A stretch of DNA of 64,000 nucleotides, taken from NCBI RefSeq assembly GCF_020595055.1, contig NZ_JAJDOO010000016.1:47126-111125 (forward strand), written 5' to 3'. This stretch comes from Desulfosporosinus shakirovi. Its GTDB lineage: Bacteria; Bacillota; Desulfitobacteriia; Desulfitobacteriales; Desulfitobacteriaceae. How positions within the stretch are numbered: the first letter of the stretch is position 1; every line of letters begins with the position of its first letter. Shown here piece after piece: positions 27,360-39,326 of the stretch. A program made the position numbers and the translations under genes. The notes under the pieces are model-generated. The model had not been told where the DNA came from and did no database searches. It worked only from the letters and a program-made list of their open reading frames with translations.

Positions 27360-27451
27360 TGGCGGAGAGAGAGGGATTTGAACCCTCGACACCGGTTGCC
27401 CAATGTACCCGCTTTCCAGGCGGGCGCCTTCGACCACTCAGCCACCTCTCC
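27360..27451 (-). tRNA. tRNA-Ser (GGA anticodon)
   Basis: 92 nt with long variable arm. Acceptor GGAGAGG pairs with TCTCTCC, discriminator G, and CCA is encoded. The anticodon loop reads CTGGAAA, so GGA, decoding UCU/UCC. T-arm GAGGGTTCAAATCCCTC. Confidence 0.97.
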
Positions 27452-27788
27452 AAATATCCCCTAAACTTATAAAAACATATTACGTTTCGATGAATTTAGT
27501 GAACAAGAGATATTATATCGCAAACAGACGGACACGTCAATGCCTAAATACTGTAAATATATGTATAATCCTAATTTCCTTGTCTATTTTGGTGATTACT
27601 GAATATTTTTACCCTAAATATCGTATAGCATGCTGTGCTAGGCTTAAGATTAATCTAGCGTTAACCCTTCAGTTAATAGTTATTTACTCTTATTAAATTG
27701 ATTTTGACTAAATTTATTATGTTTCACATCTCTTTATTTCAGTTTAGTTTTCCCTTCCTAAACGTTTTCTATTACGTCCAAATTAGGC
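27452..27788. other. A/T-rich intergenic stretch without recognised content
   Basis: About 340 nt between two tRNA-Ser genes. No open frame with a ribosome-binding site, no clear promoter box pair and no repeat was recognised on either strand; the promoter for tRNA-Ser(GGA) must lie here. Confidence 0.5.
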
Positions 27789-27822
27789 AAAAAAGTGCCT
27801 TCGCGTTCACCCGCCAAGGCAT
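27789..27822 (-). terminator. Terminator after tRNA-Ser(CGA)
   Basis: Minus-strand TGCCTT ... AAGGCA stem with a 15-nt G/C-containing loop followed by a CTTTTTT run. Confidence 0.8.
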
Positions 27823-27838
27823 TCGATTCTTTATGTAA

Positions 27839-27929
27839 TGGCGGAGGAGGTGGGATTCGAACCCACGGACGGCTCACACCGTCAAACGATTTCGAGTCGC
27901 TCTCGTTATGACCACTTCGATACTCCTCC
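27839..27929 (-). tRNA. tRNA-Ser (CGA anticodon)
   Basis: 91 nt, long variable arm, acceptor GGAGGAG/CTCCTCC, encoded CCA. Anticodon loop CTCGAAA gives CGA, decoding UCG. Confidence 0.97.
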
Positions 27930-27975
27930 GTATATAGCGTCACCTAAAACTATACTATAAGATACCGCTAAAAAT

Positions 27976-28422
27976 TCAGCGCAATCTCCTGAAAAACGAT
28001 TTTAAGATGTCAGCACATTCTTCTTCTAAAACCCCGGCAACTACATCAACCCTATGGTTCCATAAAGTATAGTCTAAGATATTCATAACTGAACCTGTCG
28101 CTCCACCTTTTAGGTCCATCGCTCCATAGACAAGTTGCTTTAAACGAGACTGCATGATAGCTCCTGCGCACATCGGACAAGGCTCTAATGTGACATACAA
28201 AGTTGCATCCGTTAATCGCCAACTTCCTAATACTTGAGCTGCCCGTTGGATTACTAAAACCTCAGCATGCGCTGTGGGATCATTTTTCTGTTCTCTTTCA
28301 TTATGCGCTAAGGCAATCAGTTGACCGTTATAAACAACTACCGCTCCTATCGGAACTTCTCCTTGTTCAAAAGCCTTTTGAGCCTGTTCAAGCGCCATAC
28401 TCATCCAATCTTGGTGAAGCAT
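27976..28422 (-). CDS. tadA: tRNA-specific adenosine deaminase
   Basis: Converts A34 to inosine in the anticodon of tRNA-Arg(ACG). The 148-residue cytidine-deaminase-fold protein has the zinc/catalytic set AHAEV (H52, E54) and PCPMC (C82, C85). It is embedded among serine and arginine tRNA genes, 14 nt downstream of tRNA-Arg(CCT). The same order, tadA next to the SRP RNA and dnaX, occurs in B. subtilis. Confidence 0.96.
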   Translation of the reverse strand: MLHQDWMSMALEQAQKAFEQGEVPIGAVVVYNGQLIALAHNEREQKNDPTAHAEVLVIQRAAQVLGSWRLTDATLYVTLEPCPMCAGAIMQSRLKQLVYGAMDLKGGATGSVMNILDYTLWNHRVDVVAGVLEEECADILKSFFRRLR

Positions 28423-28436
28423 AATTACCTCGATTA

Positions 28437-28514
28437 TGGTGACCCCGGGAGGAGTCGAACCTCCGCAAGACAGGGTTTAGGAAACCCCCGCTCTATCCAC
28501 TGAGCTACGAGGCC
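28437..28514 (-). tRNA. tRNA-Arg (CCT anticodon)
   Basis: Acceptor GGCCTCG pairs with CGGGGTC allowing two G-U pairs; encoded CCA. Anticodon loop TTCCTAA gives CCT, decoding AGG. T-arm GGAGGTTCGACTCCTCC. Confidence 0.95.
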
Positions 28515-28620
28515 ATAGTAGAACATAACAGCAATATTAAAGCATCAAATGTCTAGAACGGTTTAAAAGATTAAAAGTTCGATATACGAATCTCGGATAT
28601 CGAACCAAGAACATCAATAA

Positions 28621-28697
28621 TGGTGCGTTCGGAGGGATTCGAACCCCCGACATTCAGATTCGAAGTCTGACGCTCTATCCAGCTGAACTACGAACGC
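28621..28697 (-). tRNA. tRNA-Arg (TCG anticodon)
   Basis: 77 nt with encoded CCA; acceptor GCGTTCG/CGAACGC. Anticodon stem-loop CAGA-CTTCGAA-TCTG gives TCG, decoding CGA/CGG. Confidence 0.97.
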
Positions 28698-28714
28698 ATA
28701 ATGGTAAACTTTAA

Positions 28715-28804
28715 TGGCGGAGGGGGTGGGATTCGAACCCACGGACCCCTTGCGAAGTCACCGGTTTTCAAGACCGGGTCCTTAAACCACTCGAACACCC
28801 CTCC
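28715..28804 (-). tRNA. tRNA-Ser (TGA anticodon)
   Basis: 90 nt, long variable arm, acceptor GGAGGGG/CCCCTCC, encoded CCA. Anticodon loop CTTGAAA gives TGA, decoding UCA and related codons. Confidence 0.97.
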
Positions 28805-28857
28805 AAGTAAAACAACCGAATAAAAGTATATCATATATATCAAAAAATATCAACTAG

Positions 28858-28886
28858 TAGTACTTGGTAGTACTTGGTAGTACTTG
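28858..28886. repeat. Three-copy 10-bp tandem repeat
   Basis: TAGTACTTGG repeated three times (last copy one base short) just past the serS stop and before tRNA-Ser(TGA). Confidence 0.8.
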
Positions 28887-28915
28887 TAAATTATATAGGG
28901 CTTAGTATTGATTGA

Positions 28916-30181
28916 TCAACCGATATATTCAACACCCATATAAGGCTGTAGCACTTTAGGAACACGAACTCTACCGTCTTGATCCTGATAATTCTCCATA
29001 ATAGCCGCAACTGTGCGTCCAATCGCCAGTCCACTGCCATTTAATGTATGGACAAACTCTGGCTTATCCTTGGGTCCTCTGCGAAAGCGAATATTTGCTC
29101 GGCGCGCTTGAAAGTCTTCGAAGTTGCTGCAAGAAGATATTTCCCTATAGGTATTAAAACTGGGCAACCATACCTCTAAATCATAGGTTTTAGCAGATGT
29201 AAAGCCGAGATCTCCCGTAGATAATGCCATAACTCGATAAGGAAGTTCTAATTCTTGAAGAATACTTTCGGCATCCTTCGTCAACAATTCTAGTTCCTCA
29301 TAAGAGTTTTCAGGCTGTGAGAACTTGACCAGTTCTACTTTGTTGAACTGGTGTTGGCGAATAAGCCCTCTCGTATCCCGCCCTGCCGAACCCGCTTCAG
29401 AGCGAAAACATGAACTATATGCGCAATGGCGAATTGGCAATTGACTGCTATCTAATATTTCATCACGATAGAGATTTGTCACAGGAACTTCTGCCGTAGG
29501 AATTAAAAAGTAGTCTGTTCCAACAATTTTAAAGGCATCATCCTCAAACTTAGGCAGTTGGCCTGTCCCCATCATAGAAGCACGATTGACCATATAGGGA
29601 GGAAGTATCTCAGTATATCCCCTATTTGTGTGACGATCAAGCATAAATGAAATAAGAGAACGCTCTAGCTTAGCACCTAACCCTTTATAAAAGGTAAACC
29701 GTGCCCCAGTAACCTTAGCAGCTCTGACAAAATCAAAAACATCCAACTTTTCACCGACTTCATAATGGGCTTTCGGCTCAAAATCAAAAATTCGAGGAGT
29801 TCCCCATGCCCGAACTTGAAGATTGGCACTTTCGTCTAAACCTACTGGCACAGAAGCGTGAGGTATGTTTGGAATTTCATAGAGTACTCTTTCCATCTCT
29901 CGTACAATGTCCGCTGATGTTTCTTCTAAGTCTTTAATGGTTTGACCAACTTCTCGCATTTCTAGAACGAGACTTTCAGTATCTTCTCCATTTTTCTTGA
30001 GACGCCCAACTTTTTCAGAAACCGAATTTCTACGAGCCTTTAAAGTCTCAATTTCAAAAAGCAGTTTGCGCCTTTCTTCTTCTTGTTTTAAGAAGTGGTC
30101 GAGACTAATAGAAACATGACGCTTTTCTAATGCCTCTTTAACTGCTTCAGGGTTATTACGAACAAATTTGAGATCCAACAT
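28916..30181 (-). CDS. serS: Seryl-tRNA synthetase
   Basis: Charges tRNA-Ser (and tRNA-Sec). Starts [10 protein letters not shown] and continues into the long antiparallel coiled-coil arm (residues ~30-100) that grips the long variable arm of tRNA-Ser; class II motifs are in the C-terminal part ([53 protein letters not shown]). The open frame continues 48 codons upstream, but that part is a translation of an intergenic repeat. The ATG at 30181 has GGAGGGTG upstream and gives the usual 422 residues. Three of its substrates are encoded close by. Confidence 0.97.
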   Translation of the reverse strand: MLDLKFVRNNPEAVKEALEKRHVSISLDHFLKQEEERRKLLFEIETLKARRNSVSEKVGRLKKNGEDTESLVLEMREVGQTIKDLEETSADIVREMERVLYEIPNIPHASVPVGLDESANLQVRAWGTPRIFDFEPKAHYEVGEKLDVFDFVRAAKVTGARFTFYKGLGAKLERSLISFMLDRHTNRGYTEILPPYMVNRASMMGTGQLPKFEDDAFKIVGTDYFLIPTAEVPVTNLYRDEILDSSQLPIRHCAYSSCFRSEAGSAGRDTRGLIRQHQFNKVELVKFSQPENSYEELELLTKDAESILQELELPYRVMALSTGDLGFTSAKTYDLEVWLPSFNTYREISSCSNFEDFQARRANIRFRRGPKDKPEFVHTLNGSGLAIGRTVAAIMENYQDQDGRVRVPKVLQPYMGVEYIG

Positions 30182-30207
30182 ACTAACACCCTCCCATGCC
30201 TGTAAGA

Positions 30208-30311
30208 AAACTTGCCTAGCGCCAAGCGCTGGCCAAGGATGGCCGAGTGTCCCTATAGCCATGGATGGCGAGAAGGGACCCTTCAGGCGCTTGGCGGTCG
30301 CCTTAGTGAAC
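30208..30311 (-). repeat. Dispersed structured repeat, copy R1 (serS leader)
   Basis: Read in the direction of serS it contains GGCGACCGCC, GGTCCCTTCTCGCCATCC, GGGACACTCGGCCATCC, TTGGCCAGCG and the hairpin CTTGGCGCTAGGCAAG, ending 8-9 nt before the serS ribosome-binding site. The same modules recur at 36334, 41212, 59176 and 62748. It makes a spurious N-terminal extension of serS. Confidence 0.75.
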
Positions 30312-30890
30312 TTAATGTTCATCAATCATGTTTAAAAAATACTGATGAACTCTATTATCTGAAGTAAGTTCCGGATGGAACGCACTGGCTAATAAATTTC
30401 CTTGTCTCACAAAGACAATCTTACCATTATACTCTGCTAATATACCTACGTTAGGGGCCACTTCCTTAAGATAGGGTGCTCTAATAAACACAGCTCTCAG
30501 GGGATTAACTCCTAAGGCAGGTACTTGGAGATCCGTTTCAAAACTTGCTACTTGCCTTCCAAAAGCATTTCGTTCTACTACTGTATCCATAAGGTTCAAG
30601 CGATACTGATCACTGTCTACAATAGTTTTACTAAGTAGAATCATACCTGCGCAAGTTCCGAAAATTGGCATATCCTTAGCGCCAAGCTCCTTAATTCTTT
30701 CACCTATCTCATCAATTCTCAGGAGTTTACCAATGGTTGTACTCTCTCCACCTGGAATAATAAGACCCTGTATTCCATCAAGATCACTTGTTCTACGCAC
30801 CTCTGTAACATCGCAACCCAATTTTTCTAAAACCTGCCGGTGCTCGCGAAAAGCACCTTGCAGTGCCAATACGCCAACACGCTTTTTCAT
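30312..30890 (-). CDS. pdxT: Pyridoxal 5'-phosphate synthase glutaminase subunit PdxT
   Basis: Class I glutamine amidotransferase that feeds ammonia to PdxS. The nucleophile is in FGTCAGM; the His-Glu of the triad is in [15 protein letters not shown] forms the oxyanion region. The ATG at 30890 begins 2 nt after the pdxS stop; a TTG three codons upstream overlaps pdxS. 192 residues. With pdxS it forms the R5P-dependent vitamin B6 pathway. Confidence 0.96.
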   Translation of the reverse strand: MKKRVGVLALQGAFREHRQVLEKLGCDVTEVRRTSDLDGIQGLIIPGGESTTIGKLLRIDEIGERIKELGAKDMPIFGTCAGMILLSKTIVDSDQYRLNLMDTVVERNAFGRQVASFETDLQVPALGVNPLRAVFIRAPYLKEVAPNVGILAEYNGKIVFVRQGNLLASAFHPELTSDNRVHQYFLNMIDEH

Positions 30891-30892
30891 TC

Positions 30893-31777
30893 TTACCAAC
30901 CCCGTTCTTGCATACGCTGAGATTCGGTCAGGGTAGATATTTCAATTCCCGACATAGGTTGTCCTAAATCTTTGGAGATTTCTGCAAGCAATTTTGCATC
31001 CTTATAATGGGTCGTTGCCATAACAATTGCTTTAGCACGTGCTTTTGGATCACCTGATTTAAAGATTCCTGAGCCTACAAAAATACCATCCACTCCCAGT
31101 TGCATCATTAAAGCAGCATCGGCAGGTGTAGCTATACCCCCTGCTGCGAAGTTAACGACGGGAAGTTTACCATGTTCCGCCACATAAAGAACCAAATCAT
31201 AGGGAGCACCCATATCTTTGGCTGCAGTCATAAGCTCCTCTTGCGGCATCAATGTCAAAGCACGCATTTCACTCATTACGGTACGCATATGCCGAACCGC
31301 TTCAACTACATTACCTGTTCCAGGTTCTCCTTTGGTACGGATCATGGCGGCTCCTTCTCCTATTCGCCGTAATGCTTCGCCAAGATTACGGCAACCGCAA
31401 ACAAAAGGCACCTTGAAATCATGTTTATTAATATGATAAGAATCGTCTGCAGGAGTTAATACTTCAGACTCATCAATATAATCAGCACCTAAAGCTTCTA
31501 AGATTCGAGCTTCGACAAAATGCCCAATACGTGCTTTAGCCATGACTGGAATAGACACTACAGCCATTATGTTCTTTATAATTGAGGGATCCGCCATCCG
31601 TGCAACTCCACCTTCTGCACGAATATCCGAAGGAACACGCTCTAAAGCCATTACAGCACATGCTCCAGCCTCTTCTGCAATTATTGCCTGCTCAGGAGTG
31701 GTTACATCCATAATAACGCCACCCTTAAGCATTTCTGCAAGTCCTGTCTTAACTTTAAATGAGCCAACATCAGTCAT
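30893..31777 (-). CDS. pdxS: Pyridoxal 5'-phosphate synthase subunit PdxS
   Basis: Makes PLP from ribose 5-phosphate, glyceraldehyde 3-phosphate and ammonia from PdxT. The 294-residue TIM-barrel has D24 and the two catalytic lysines at exactly K81 (MAKARIGHF) and K149 ([10 protein letters not shown]), and the C-terminal QERGW tail. Upstream gene of the pdxS-pdxT pair; 105 nt separates it from gyrA's end. Confidence 0.98.
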   Translation of the reverse strand: MTDVGSFKVKTGLAEMLKGGVIMDVTTPEQAIIAEEAGACAVMALERVPSDIRAEGGVARMADPSIIKNIMAVVSIPVMAKARIGHFVEARILEALGADYIDESEVLTPADDSYHINKHDFKVPFVCGCRNLGEALRRIGEGAAMIRTKGEPGTGNVVEAVRHMRTVMSEMRALTLMPQEELMTAAKDMGAPYDLVLYVAEHGKLPVVNFAAGGIATPADAALMMQLGVDGIFVGSGIFKSGDPKARAKAIVMATTHYKDAKLLAEISKDLGQPMSGIEISTLTESQRMQERGW

Positions 31778-31882
31778 TATAATAGTTCCTCCTCAAGATA
31801 AATTGTTAAACAATAGTTTATGTATATAAACATATTCTATGAATCTCAGACATGGTAACACCTTGCTCAAATTTTGTCAATT

Positions 31883-34366
31883 TTAGACTTCTTCATCTGA
31901 GTCCTCGGAATTATCACCTTCCTCAATTTCTTCATCATCTTTCATCAAGACTTTTGCAATCGCTACAACACTGCTTTCACCGGTCCGCATGGCCATAACT
32001 CCTTGTGCAGATCGTCCTTGATTGGAAATGCTTGAAACAGGAATTCTAAGCATAATTCCATTATTGGTAATTACCATAAGCTCATCTTCTACTTGAACAA
32101 CTTTGATTCCAACTAAAGTGCCCGTTTTAGCATTCAATTTCATGACAATGACTCCTCGGCCGCCACGTCCTTGAACACGGAATTCCTTAAGGTTAGTTCG
32201 CTTAGCAAATCCGTTTTCACTCATTGTCAAGAGTTCACCTTCGTCACCAATAACATCCATTCCAACAACTAAATCGTTTGCTTCAAGCTTTATCCCTTTG
32301 ACTCCACGCGCTGTACGTCCCATATAACGTACATCAGACTCTGGAAAACGAATGGCAATTCCATTTTTCGTAGCTAAAAGAATATCATCCAATCCTTGTG
32401 TTAACTTAACCTCGATAAGTTCATCCTCTTCATCTAAGGTTAAAGCAATTAACCCATCTCTTCGGGATGAATCATATTCCTGCAATGCTGTCTTCTTCAT
32501 GATGCCGTTTTTAGTAGCTGTGATCAAGAAGAAGTCAGGACTATACTCTTTAATTGCCATAACTGCTGTTATCATTTCATGTTGGCTTAAATTTAAGAGG
32601 TTTATGACGGCAGTTCCCTTACCGGTTCGACTCGCTTCAGGAATCTCATGAGCTTTCAGTCGATACACTTTTCCCTGCGAAGTAAAGAAAAGAATATAGT
32701 GATGGGTAGTCGTTGTAAAGAGATGTTCAACAAAGTCTCGTTCTTTGGTAGCCATTCCATGGACTCCTTTGCCCCCTCGGTTCTGGCTCTTGTATGTATT
32801 TAGAGGCAACCGTTTGATATACCCATAATGAGTAACGGTGACAACTACGTCTTCCACCGCAATAAGATCTTCAATATCCATTTTACTGACATCAACCGTT
32901 ATCTGCGTCCGTCGAGAATCTCCAAATTTATGATTTATTTCTTCCAATTCAGCCTTAACAATTCCAATAACCATAGCTTCTGAGGCAAGAACTGATTTAA
33001 GATAATCAATAGTCTTCATCAGTTCCTTGTATTGATTCTCCAATTTTTCTCTTTCTAATCCGGTCAGGCGCTTTAATCTCATATCTACTATGGCTTGTGC
33101 TTGTTTTTCACTTAAACCAAAACGCATTGATAGATTTTCTCTAGCCTTTGATTCATCAGATGAAGAGCGTATGGTTTCAATAACTTCATCAATATGATCA
33201 AGTGCTATTCTCAGTCCCTCAATTATATGAGCTTCTGCCTCTGCTTTATTGAGTTCAAACCTAGTTCTTCGAACAATTACATCTTTTTGATGTTCAATAA
33301 AATAATGAATCATATCCTTAAGCGTAAGAGTTTTTGGCTGTCCATTGACTAATGCCAGCATATTTACGCCAAAAGTATCTTCCAACTGAGTATGTTTATA
33401 TAGTTGGTTTAATATAACTTTCGGATTTACATCACGTCTTAGCTCTATAACAATACGCATCCCTGACCTGTCCGATTCATCCCTAAGGTCGGTAATCCCA
33501 TCAATTTTCTTATCACGAACAAGGTCAGCAATTTTCTCTATCATTCTAGCTTTATTGACCATAAACGGAATTTCTGTGATAAGGATACGGGTCTTACCCG
33601 ACTTTTCCATGCTTTCAATTTGTGCTTTAGCTCTTATTTTTATTGAACCTCTTCCAGTATGATAAGCAGATCTTATTCCTTCGTGACCCATGATCGTTGC
33701 ACCAGTTGGGAAGTCTGGACCTTTTATATAATTAATTAGTTCATCAATCGATAATTCAGGATTTTCCATCAAAGCAATTGTCGCTTGGACCACTTCTGTT
33801 AAATTATGAGGCGGAATATTCGTTGCCATTCCTACTGCAATTCCTGAAGAACCGTTTACAAGCAAATTTGGAAATTTTGAAGGCAATACTGTAGGTTCTT
33901 CTTGTTTTTCATCATAGTTAAGGCCAAATTCAACAGTATCCTTGTCAATGTCTGCCAACATATAAGTTGCTATTTTAGCCATTCGCAGTTCAGTATAACG
34001 CATAGCTGCCGCAGAGTCTCCATCAATTGAACCAAAGTTACCGTGTCCGTCAACAAGCGGATAGCGACTTGCAAAATCTTGCGCCAAACGAACAACCGCA
34101 TCATAAATTGAAGAATCCCCGTGGGGGTGGAATTTACCCATGCAATCCCCAACAAGTCGTGCTGACTTACTATAAGGCTTGTTCGGGGTCAAACCCAACT
34201 CATGAAGAGTATAAAGAATTCGGCGATGCACCGGTTTGAGCCCGTCTCGCACATCGGGCAAAGCACGGCTAACGATAACACTCATAGAGTAATCGATAAA
34301 TGACTTTCGCATTTCTTCCGCAATTTCAATAGGAAGGACTTTCCCTCCCAATAGTTCATCCGCCAT
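31883..34366 (-). CDS. gyrA: DNA gyrase subunit A
   Basis: Breakage-reunion subunit of gyrase. The catalytic tyrosine is Y124 in [10 protein letters not shown]. The quinolone-determining region is wild type by sequence (S85 and D89, in [10 protein letters not shown]). Six beta-pinwheel blades with the GyrA box-like QGRGGRG ([15 protein letters not shown]) form the C-terminal DNA-wrapping domain. 827 residues with an acidic tail ([15 protein letters not shown]). It follows gyrB by 14 nt. Confidence 0.98.
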   Translation of the reverse strand: MADELLGGKVLPIEIAEEMRKSFIDYSMSVIVSRALPDVRDGLKPVHRRILYTLHELGLTPNKPYSKSARLVGDCMGKFHPHGDSSIYDAVVRLAQDFASRYPLVDGHGNFGSIDGDSAAAMRYTELRMAKIATYMLADIDKDTVEFGLNYDEKQEEPTVLPSKFPNLLVNGSSGIAVGMATNIPPHNLTEVVQATIALMENPELSIDELINYIKGPDFPTGATIMGHEGIRSAYHTGRGSIKIRAKAQIESMEKSGKTRILITEIPFMVNKARMIEKIADLVRDKKIDGITDLRDESDRSGMRIVIELRRDVNPKVILNQLYKHTQLEDTFGVNMLALVNGQPKTLTLKDMIHYFIEHQKDVIVRRTRFELNKAEAEAHIIEGLRIALDHIDEVIETIRSSSDESKARENLSMRFGLSEKQAQAIVDMRLKRLTGLEREKLENQYKELMKTIDYLKSVLASEAMVIGIVKAELEEINHKFGDSRRTQITVDVSKMDIEDLIAVEDVVVTVTHYGYIKRLPLNTYKSQNRGGKGVHGMATKERDFVEHLFTTTTHHYILFFTSQGKVYRLKAHEIPEASRTGKGTAVINLLNLSQHEMITAVMAIKEYSPDFFLITATKNGIMKKTALQEYDSSRRDGLIALTLDEEDELIEVKLTQGLDDILLATKNGIAIRFPESDVRYMGRTARGVKGIKLEANDLVVGMDVIGDEGELLTMSENGFAKRTNLKEFRVQGRGGRGVIVMKLNAKTGTLVGIKVVQVEDELMVITNNGIMLRIPVSSISNQGRSAQGVMAMRTGESSVVAIAKVLMKDDEEIEEGDNSEDSDEEV

Positions 34367-34380
34367 GAATGAGCACCCCT

Positions 34381-36327
<1,947 letters not shown>

Positions 36328-36333
36328 CTATAG

Positions 36334-36400
36334 AAAACTTGGCTAGCGCCAAGACTTTTATTCGCCGGCGGTCGCCATAGTCGCACTTATGCACAGGCCA
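36334..36400 (-). repeat. Dispersed structured repeat, copy R2 (gyrB leader, truncated)
   Basis: Contains TATGGCGACCGCCGGCG and the hairpin CTTGGCGCTAGCCAAG when read in the direction of gyrB. It shares AAGTGYGACTATGGCGACC with R3. It ends about 6 nt before the gyrB ribosome-binding site. The rest of the gap to remB (36401-36564) shows nothing recognisable. Confidence 0.7.
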
Positions 36401-36564
36401 TAACCCTAACAGAAATGTTCAAAGTTAGAGCATCACATAGATGGCAATGGTGCTTATATTATGAAAGTTTGACTGGTACCAATAAATACCTTCAACCTTA
36501 TTATTGTACACTAAAATTTAAGATGTATCAATTTAAAGCTAATTCAAACTATATGCTTTGATTT

Positions 36565-36825
36565 TTAGCTTTCATTTCCAATTTCGGTAAAAGTACGCCT
36601 AAATAATGTAATCGAAGAAATTGGAGAAAAATACAAATCATTTATCGTTACAATTAAGGTTTTTTCCTTACCTTTATCTGAAATATAATAAATATTTTTA
36701 TAATAATTCTTCATTTTATCTAAAAATACTTGGTTAGTTTGACTAATTTTTGAAATATCTAAGTCTATAATTGTAACAATTTCATTTTTTTTAATCAGAA
36801 CATCTCCGCCAAGATGTAAATACAA
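36565..36825 (-). CDS. remB: RemB/YaaB-like DUF370 DNA-binding protein
   Basis: 86-residue DUF370 protein (MYLHLGGDVLIKKNEIVTIIDLD..., ending in a basic segment with LFRRT). RemA/RemB family proteins activate extracellular-matrix genes in Bacillus. The start is TTG directly after the recF TAG; the AAGGAGGG inside the end of recF is 8-9 nt upstream. The gene order recF-remB-gyrB is the same as in B. subtilis. Confidence 0.9.
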   Translation of the reverse strand: MYLHLGGDVLIKKNEIVTIIDLDISKISQTNQVFLDKMKNYYKNIYYISDKGKEKTLIVTINDLYFSPISSITLFRRTFTEIGNES

Positions 36826-37920
36826 CTAAGTTTCCCTCCTTATGTGTCCTTGTTCCACAAAATAAAGCGTTCCTAACTCAATATAATTATCAGCACTCGT
36901 CATAGTTATAAGAGTTTGTATGTGTGAAGACTCTATGAACTTTATTAAATAGTCTCTCCTAAAACGGTCCAATTCAGACAACACGTCATCAAGTAAAAGA
37001 AGGGGGTATTCTCCTTTTTCTTGACATATTAGCTCAAGTTCAGCAAGTTTTAGGCTCAACACTAAAGAACGCTGTTGCCCTTGTGATGCATAAAGTCGTG
37101 CTGGTTTATTATTTAGGAGTATCTGTAAATCATCACGATGAGGGCCTACAAGAATCATTTGACGTTCTATCTCTTGATCTAATTTATCATTTAGTAATTT
37201 GGGAAATTCAGATATAGCTTCATTTACATTTCTTTTACCCAAAGAATAGTAGAGGATCATCAATTTTTCTTTTTTTGAGGACAAATTTCCATAAATGAGG
37301 TTTGCTGCATCTTGTAAGCGTTGCGTCAAATCCGCTCTATTGAGAATAATCTTTTCTCCCAATTCAATAATTTGTTCATTCCAAAGCTTTAATTGTGAGT
37401 ACTTCATATGCTTGTCATTAAAAGACTTTAATAATGCACTTTTCTGTTGAATCACTTTATTATACGCGTTTAAAATACTTACATGTCCTGGGCGCATTTG
37501 TGCAATATGCAAGTCTAAAAATCTTCTTCTTTCCGAAGGCCCCCCTTTTATCATAACAAGGTCATCCGGAGAAAAGAAGATTACATTTATTGTCCCAACA
37601 AAATCTGATAAACGTTGACAGGATACTTTGTTTATTTTGACCATTTTCCTTTTATCTTTATAATGACTTTCCAACAATACTTTACGGTCATTCATTAAAA
37701 AATCCCCATAAAGATGAAATTCACTTTGATCCCAACGTAATAGTTCTTGTTCACGATGTACTCTATAGGATTTACCAGTCAATAAGTAATAAATTCCTTC
37801 AATAATATTTGTCTTACCCTGACCATTATCTCCAATTAAAATATTTGTTCCATCCATGAATTGAATAGTTTCATTCTCATAATTACGGAAATTCTGTAAG
37901 CGTATATTATTTATCATCAT
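36826..37920 (-). CDS. recF: DNA replication and repair protein RecF
   Basis: SMC-like ATPase that helps RecOR load RecA at gaps. Walker A LIGDNGQGKTNIIEGI, signature SQGQQRSLVLSLKLAE and Walker B LLLLDDVLSELD are present; 364 residues. It begins 8 nt after dnaN. The small S4-domain gene yaaA, which lies between dnaN and recF in B. subtilis, is not present. Confidence 0.97.
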   Translation of the reverse strand: MMINNIRLQNFRNYENETIQFMDGTNILIGDNGQGKTNIIEGIYYLLTGKSYRVHREQELLRWDQSEFHLYGDFLMNDRKVLLESHYKDKRKMVKINKVSCQRLSDFVGTINVIFFSPDDLVMIKGGPSERRRFLDLHIAQMRPGHVSILNAYNKVIQQKSALLKSFNDKHMKYSQLKLWNEQIIELGEKIILNRADLTQRLQDAANLIYGNLSSKKEKLMILYYSLGKRNVNEAISEFPKLLNDKLDQEIERQMILVGPHRDDLQILLNNKPARLYASQGQQRSLVLSLKLAELELICQEKGEYPLLLLDDVLSELDRFRRDYLIKFIESSHIQTLITMTSADNYIELGTLYFVEQGHIRRET

Positions 37921-37928
37921 AATTATTC

Positions 37929-39032
37929 TTAAGACGTTCTTACCGGTAATACCAGATAAATATAATTCGGATTGTCTAATGGTCTCATTACACCTGGACT
38001 AAATGGCCCAGATAATTCAAATAAAATGCGATCACTGTCTATTACTTTTAAGGCATCAATCAAAAATTTTGCATTAAAAGCAATCCTCACATCATTGCCT
38101 TCCATTTCTATGCCTATTTGCTCAGATATTTTGCCTAATTCTGAACTTTGATCAATTCTCAACTCATTATTTTCTACATTTATCCTTATAATATTAGCAC
38201 CACTTTTGTCGCGAGAAAGCAACGAAGCCCGTTCCACCGCGTCAAGAAATTCTCTAACTGATAAATAAACTTTTGTTTCACATGTTTGAGGTATAACTTG
38301 TTTATAGTTAGGAAATTGACCCTCGATAAGTCTTGATATTAAATAAATTGACCCAAATTGGAAAACTACTTGATTACTGCTGTAACTAATGTTTAAAACC
38401 TCATCTTCATCTCTTAACAAACGATAAATTTCTGAAAGAGTTTTCGAGGGAATAATGCCACTAAAACGTGACTCTCCCGAATTAGTTATTTCTGAAATAA
38501 TATAGGCTAATCGATGAGTATCTGTGGCCACTAGTCGAATATTTGTACCCTCAATTTGTAAGAGTATCCCGTTAAAAACTGGTCTGTTTTCTTCTGCAGC
38601 ACAGGAGAATATGGTCTGTTTAATCATATTTTTAAATATTATAGTGGGTAATTCAAAGGATAAAGGTTCTATAAGGTCTGGAAGCAAAGGGAATTCTTCA
38701 GGGTCGTAACCATGCAAAATAATTTCTGATTGATAATAACCTATTGTTATTTGTTGATCTTTTTCTTCTAAGGTAATTGTTGTATCCGGCAATTTACGTA
38801 CAACTTCTGTAAAGAGTTTAGCAGGAACTATCATTGTTCCTTTCTCAGTGACTTGGGCTGGAACGTCGCAACGAATCCCCATTTCAAGATCAGTAGCTGC
38901 AAATTGTAAAGACTGATTATCGGCCTGAATTAAAATTCCTTGAAGGACCGGCAATGGGTTTTTATTAGAAACAGCCCGTTGAACAGCATTTACACCTGAA
39001 AGCAGTGCATCTTTTGAGCAGAAGATTTTCAT
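37929..39032 (-). CDS. dnaN: DNA polymerase III beta subunit (sliding clamp)
   Basis: Three-fold repeated clamp domains over 367 residues. Typical segments are LPVLQGILIQA, FSGIIPSKTLSEIYRLL, LISRLIEGQFPNYKQVIPQ and the C-terminal MRPLDNPNYIYLVLPVR. Preceded by GGAGGATTC before ATG. It is separated from dnaA by 294 nt that hold the unwinding part of oriC. Confidence 0.98.
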   Translation of the reverse strand: MKIFCSKDALLSGVNAVQRAVSNKNPLPVLQGILIQADNQSLQFAATDLEMGIRCDVPAQVTEKGTMIVPAKLFTEVVRKLPDTTITLEEKDQQITIGYYQSEIILHGYDPEEFPLLPDLIEPLSFELPTIIFKNMIKQTIFSCAAEENRPVFNGILLQIEGTNIRLVATDTHRLAYIISEITNSGESRFSGIIPSKTLSEIYRLLRDEDEVLNISYSSNQVVFQFGSIYLISRLIEGQFPNYKQVIPQTCETKVYLSVREFLDAVERASLLSRDKSGANIIRINVENNELRIDQSSELGKISEQIGIEMEGNDVRIAFNAKFLIDALKVIDSDRILFELSGPFSPGVMRPLDNPNYIYLVLPVRTS

Positions 39033-39147
39033 ATGAATCGAATCCTCCTATAAATTTTTCCCTTGGATAAGATTAAATAAACTTCAGAATATAGAAGTTA
39101 TTTTTTTATTGATCGTTCTAAAATTAGGCTATTAATAATAAGATAAT

Positions 39148-39302
39148 AGTTAGTAGTTGTAGTAGTATAGCCTGTCAACATGTGTATAAGTAGACTGACA
39201 TGTCTAAACGACTGATAAAAGCTATGTTGAAAAAGTTGTGGACAACCGGATTAAATTATCCACGTGTCCACATTTAAAAATTTATGAACTATTTTATCCA
39301 CA
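39148..39302. other. oriC, dnaA-dnaN part: DnaA boxes plus DnaA-trio element
   Basis: DnaA boxes: TTATCCACA (39294-39302, perfect), TTATCCACG (39256-39264), TGTGGACAA (39237-39245) and TGTGTATAA (39181-39189). Next to the last box, after about 10 nt, the minus strand carries repeated CTA triplets (39170-39148, CTATACTACTACAACTACTA), the complement of the 3'-GAT-5' DnaA-trio motif described in B. subtilis. Beyond it to 39060 is a very A/T-rich tract. This box-trio-A/T order is the expected unwinding element. Confidence 0.85.
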
Positions 39303-39326
39303 GGTTATGAACAATATTTTAAAGCT

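Noticed and set aside
36535..36575. Hairpin AAAGCTAA/TTAGCTTT at the end of remB as terminator
   Set aside because: It overlaps the end of remB and lacks a T-run on the transcribed strand.
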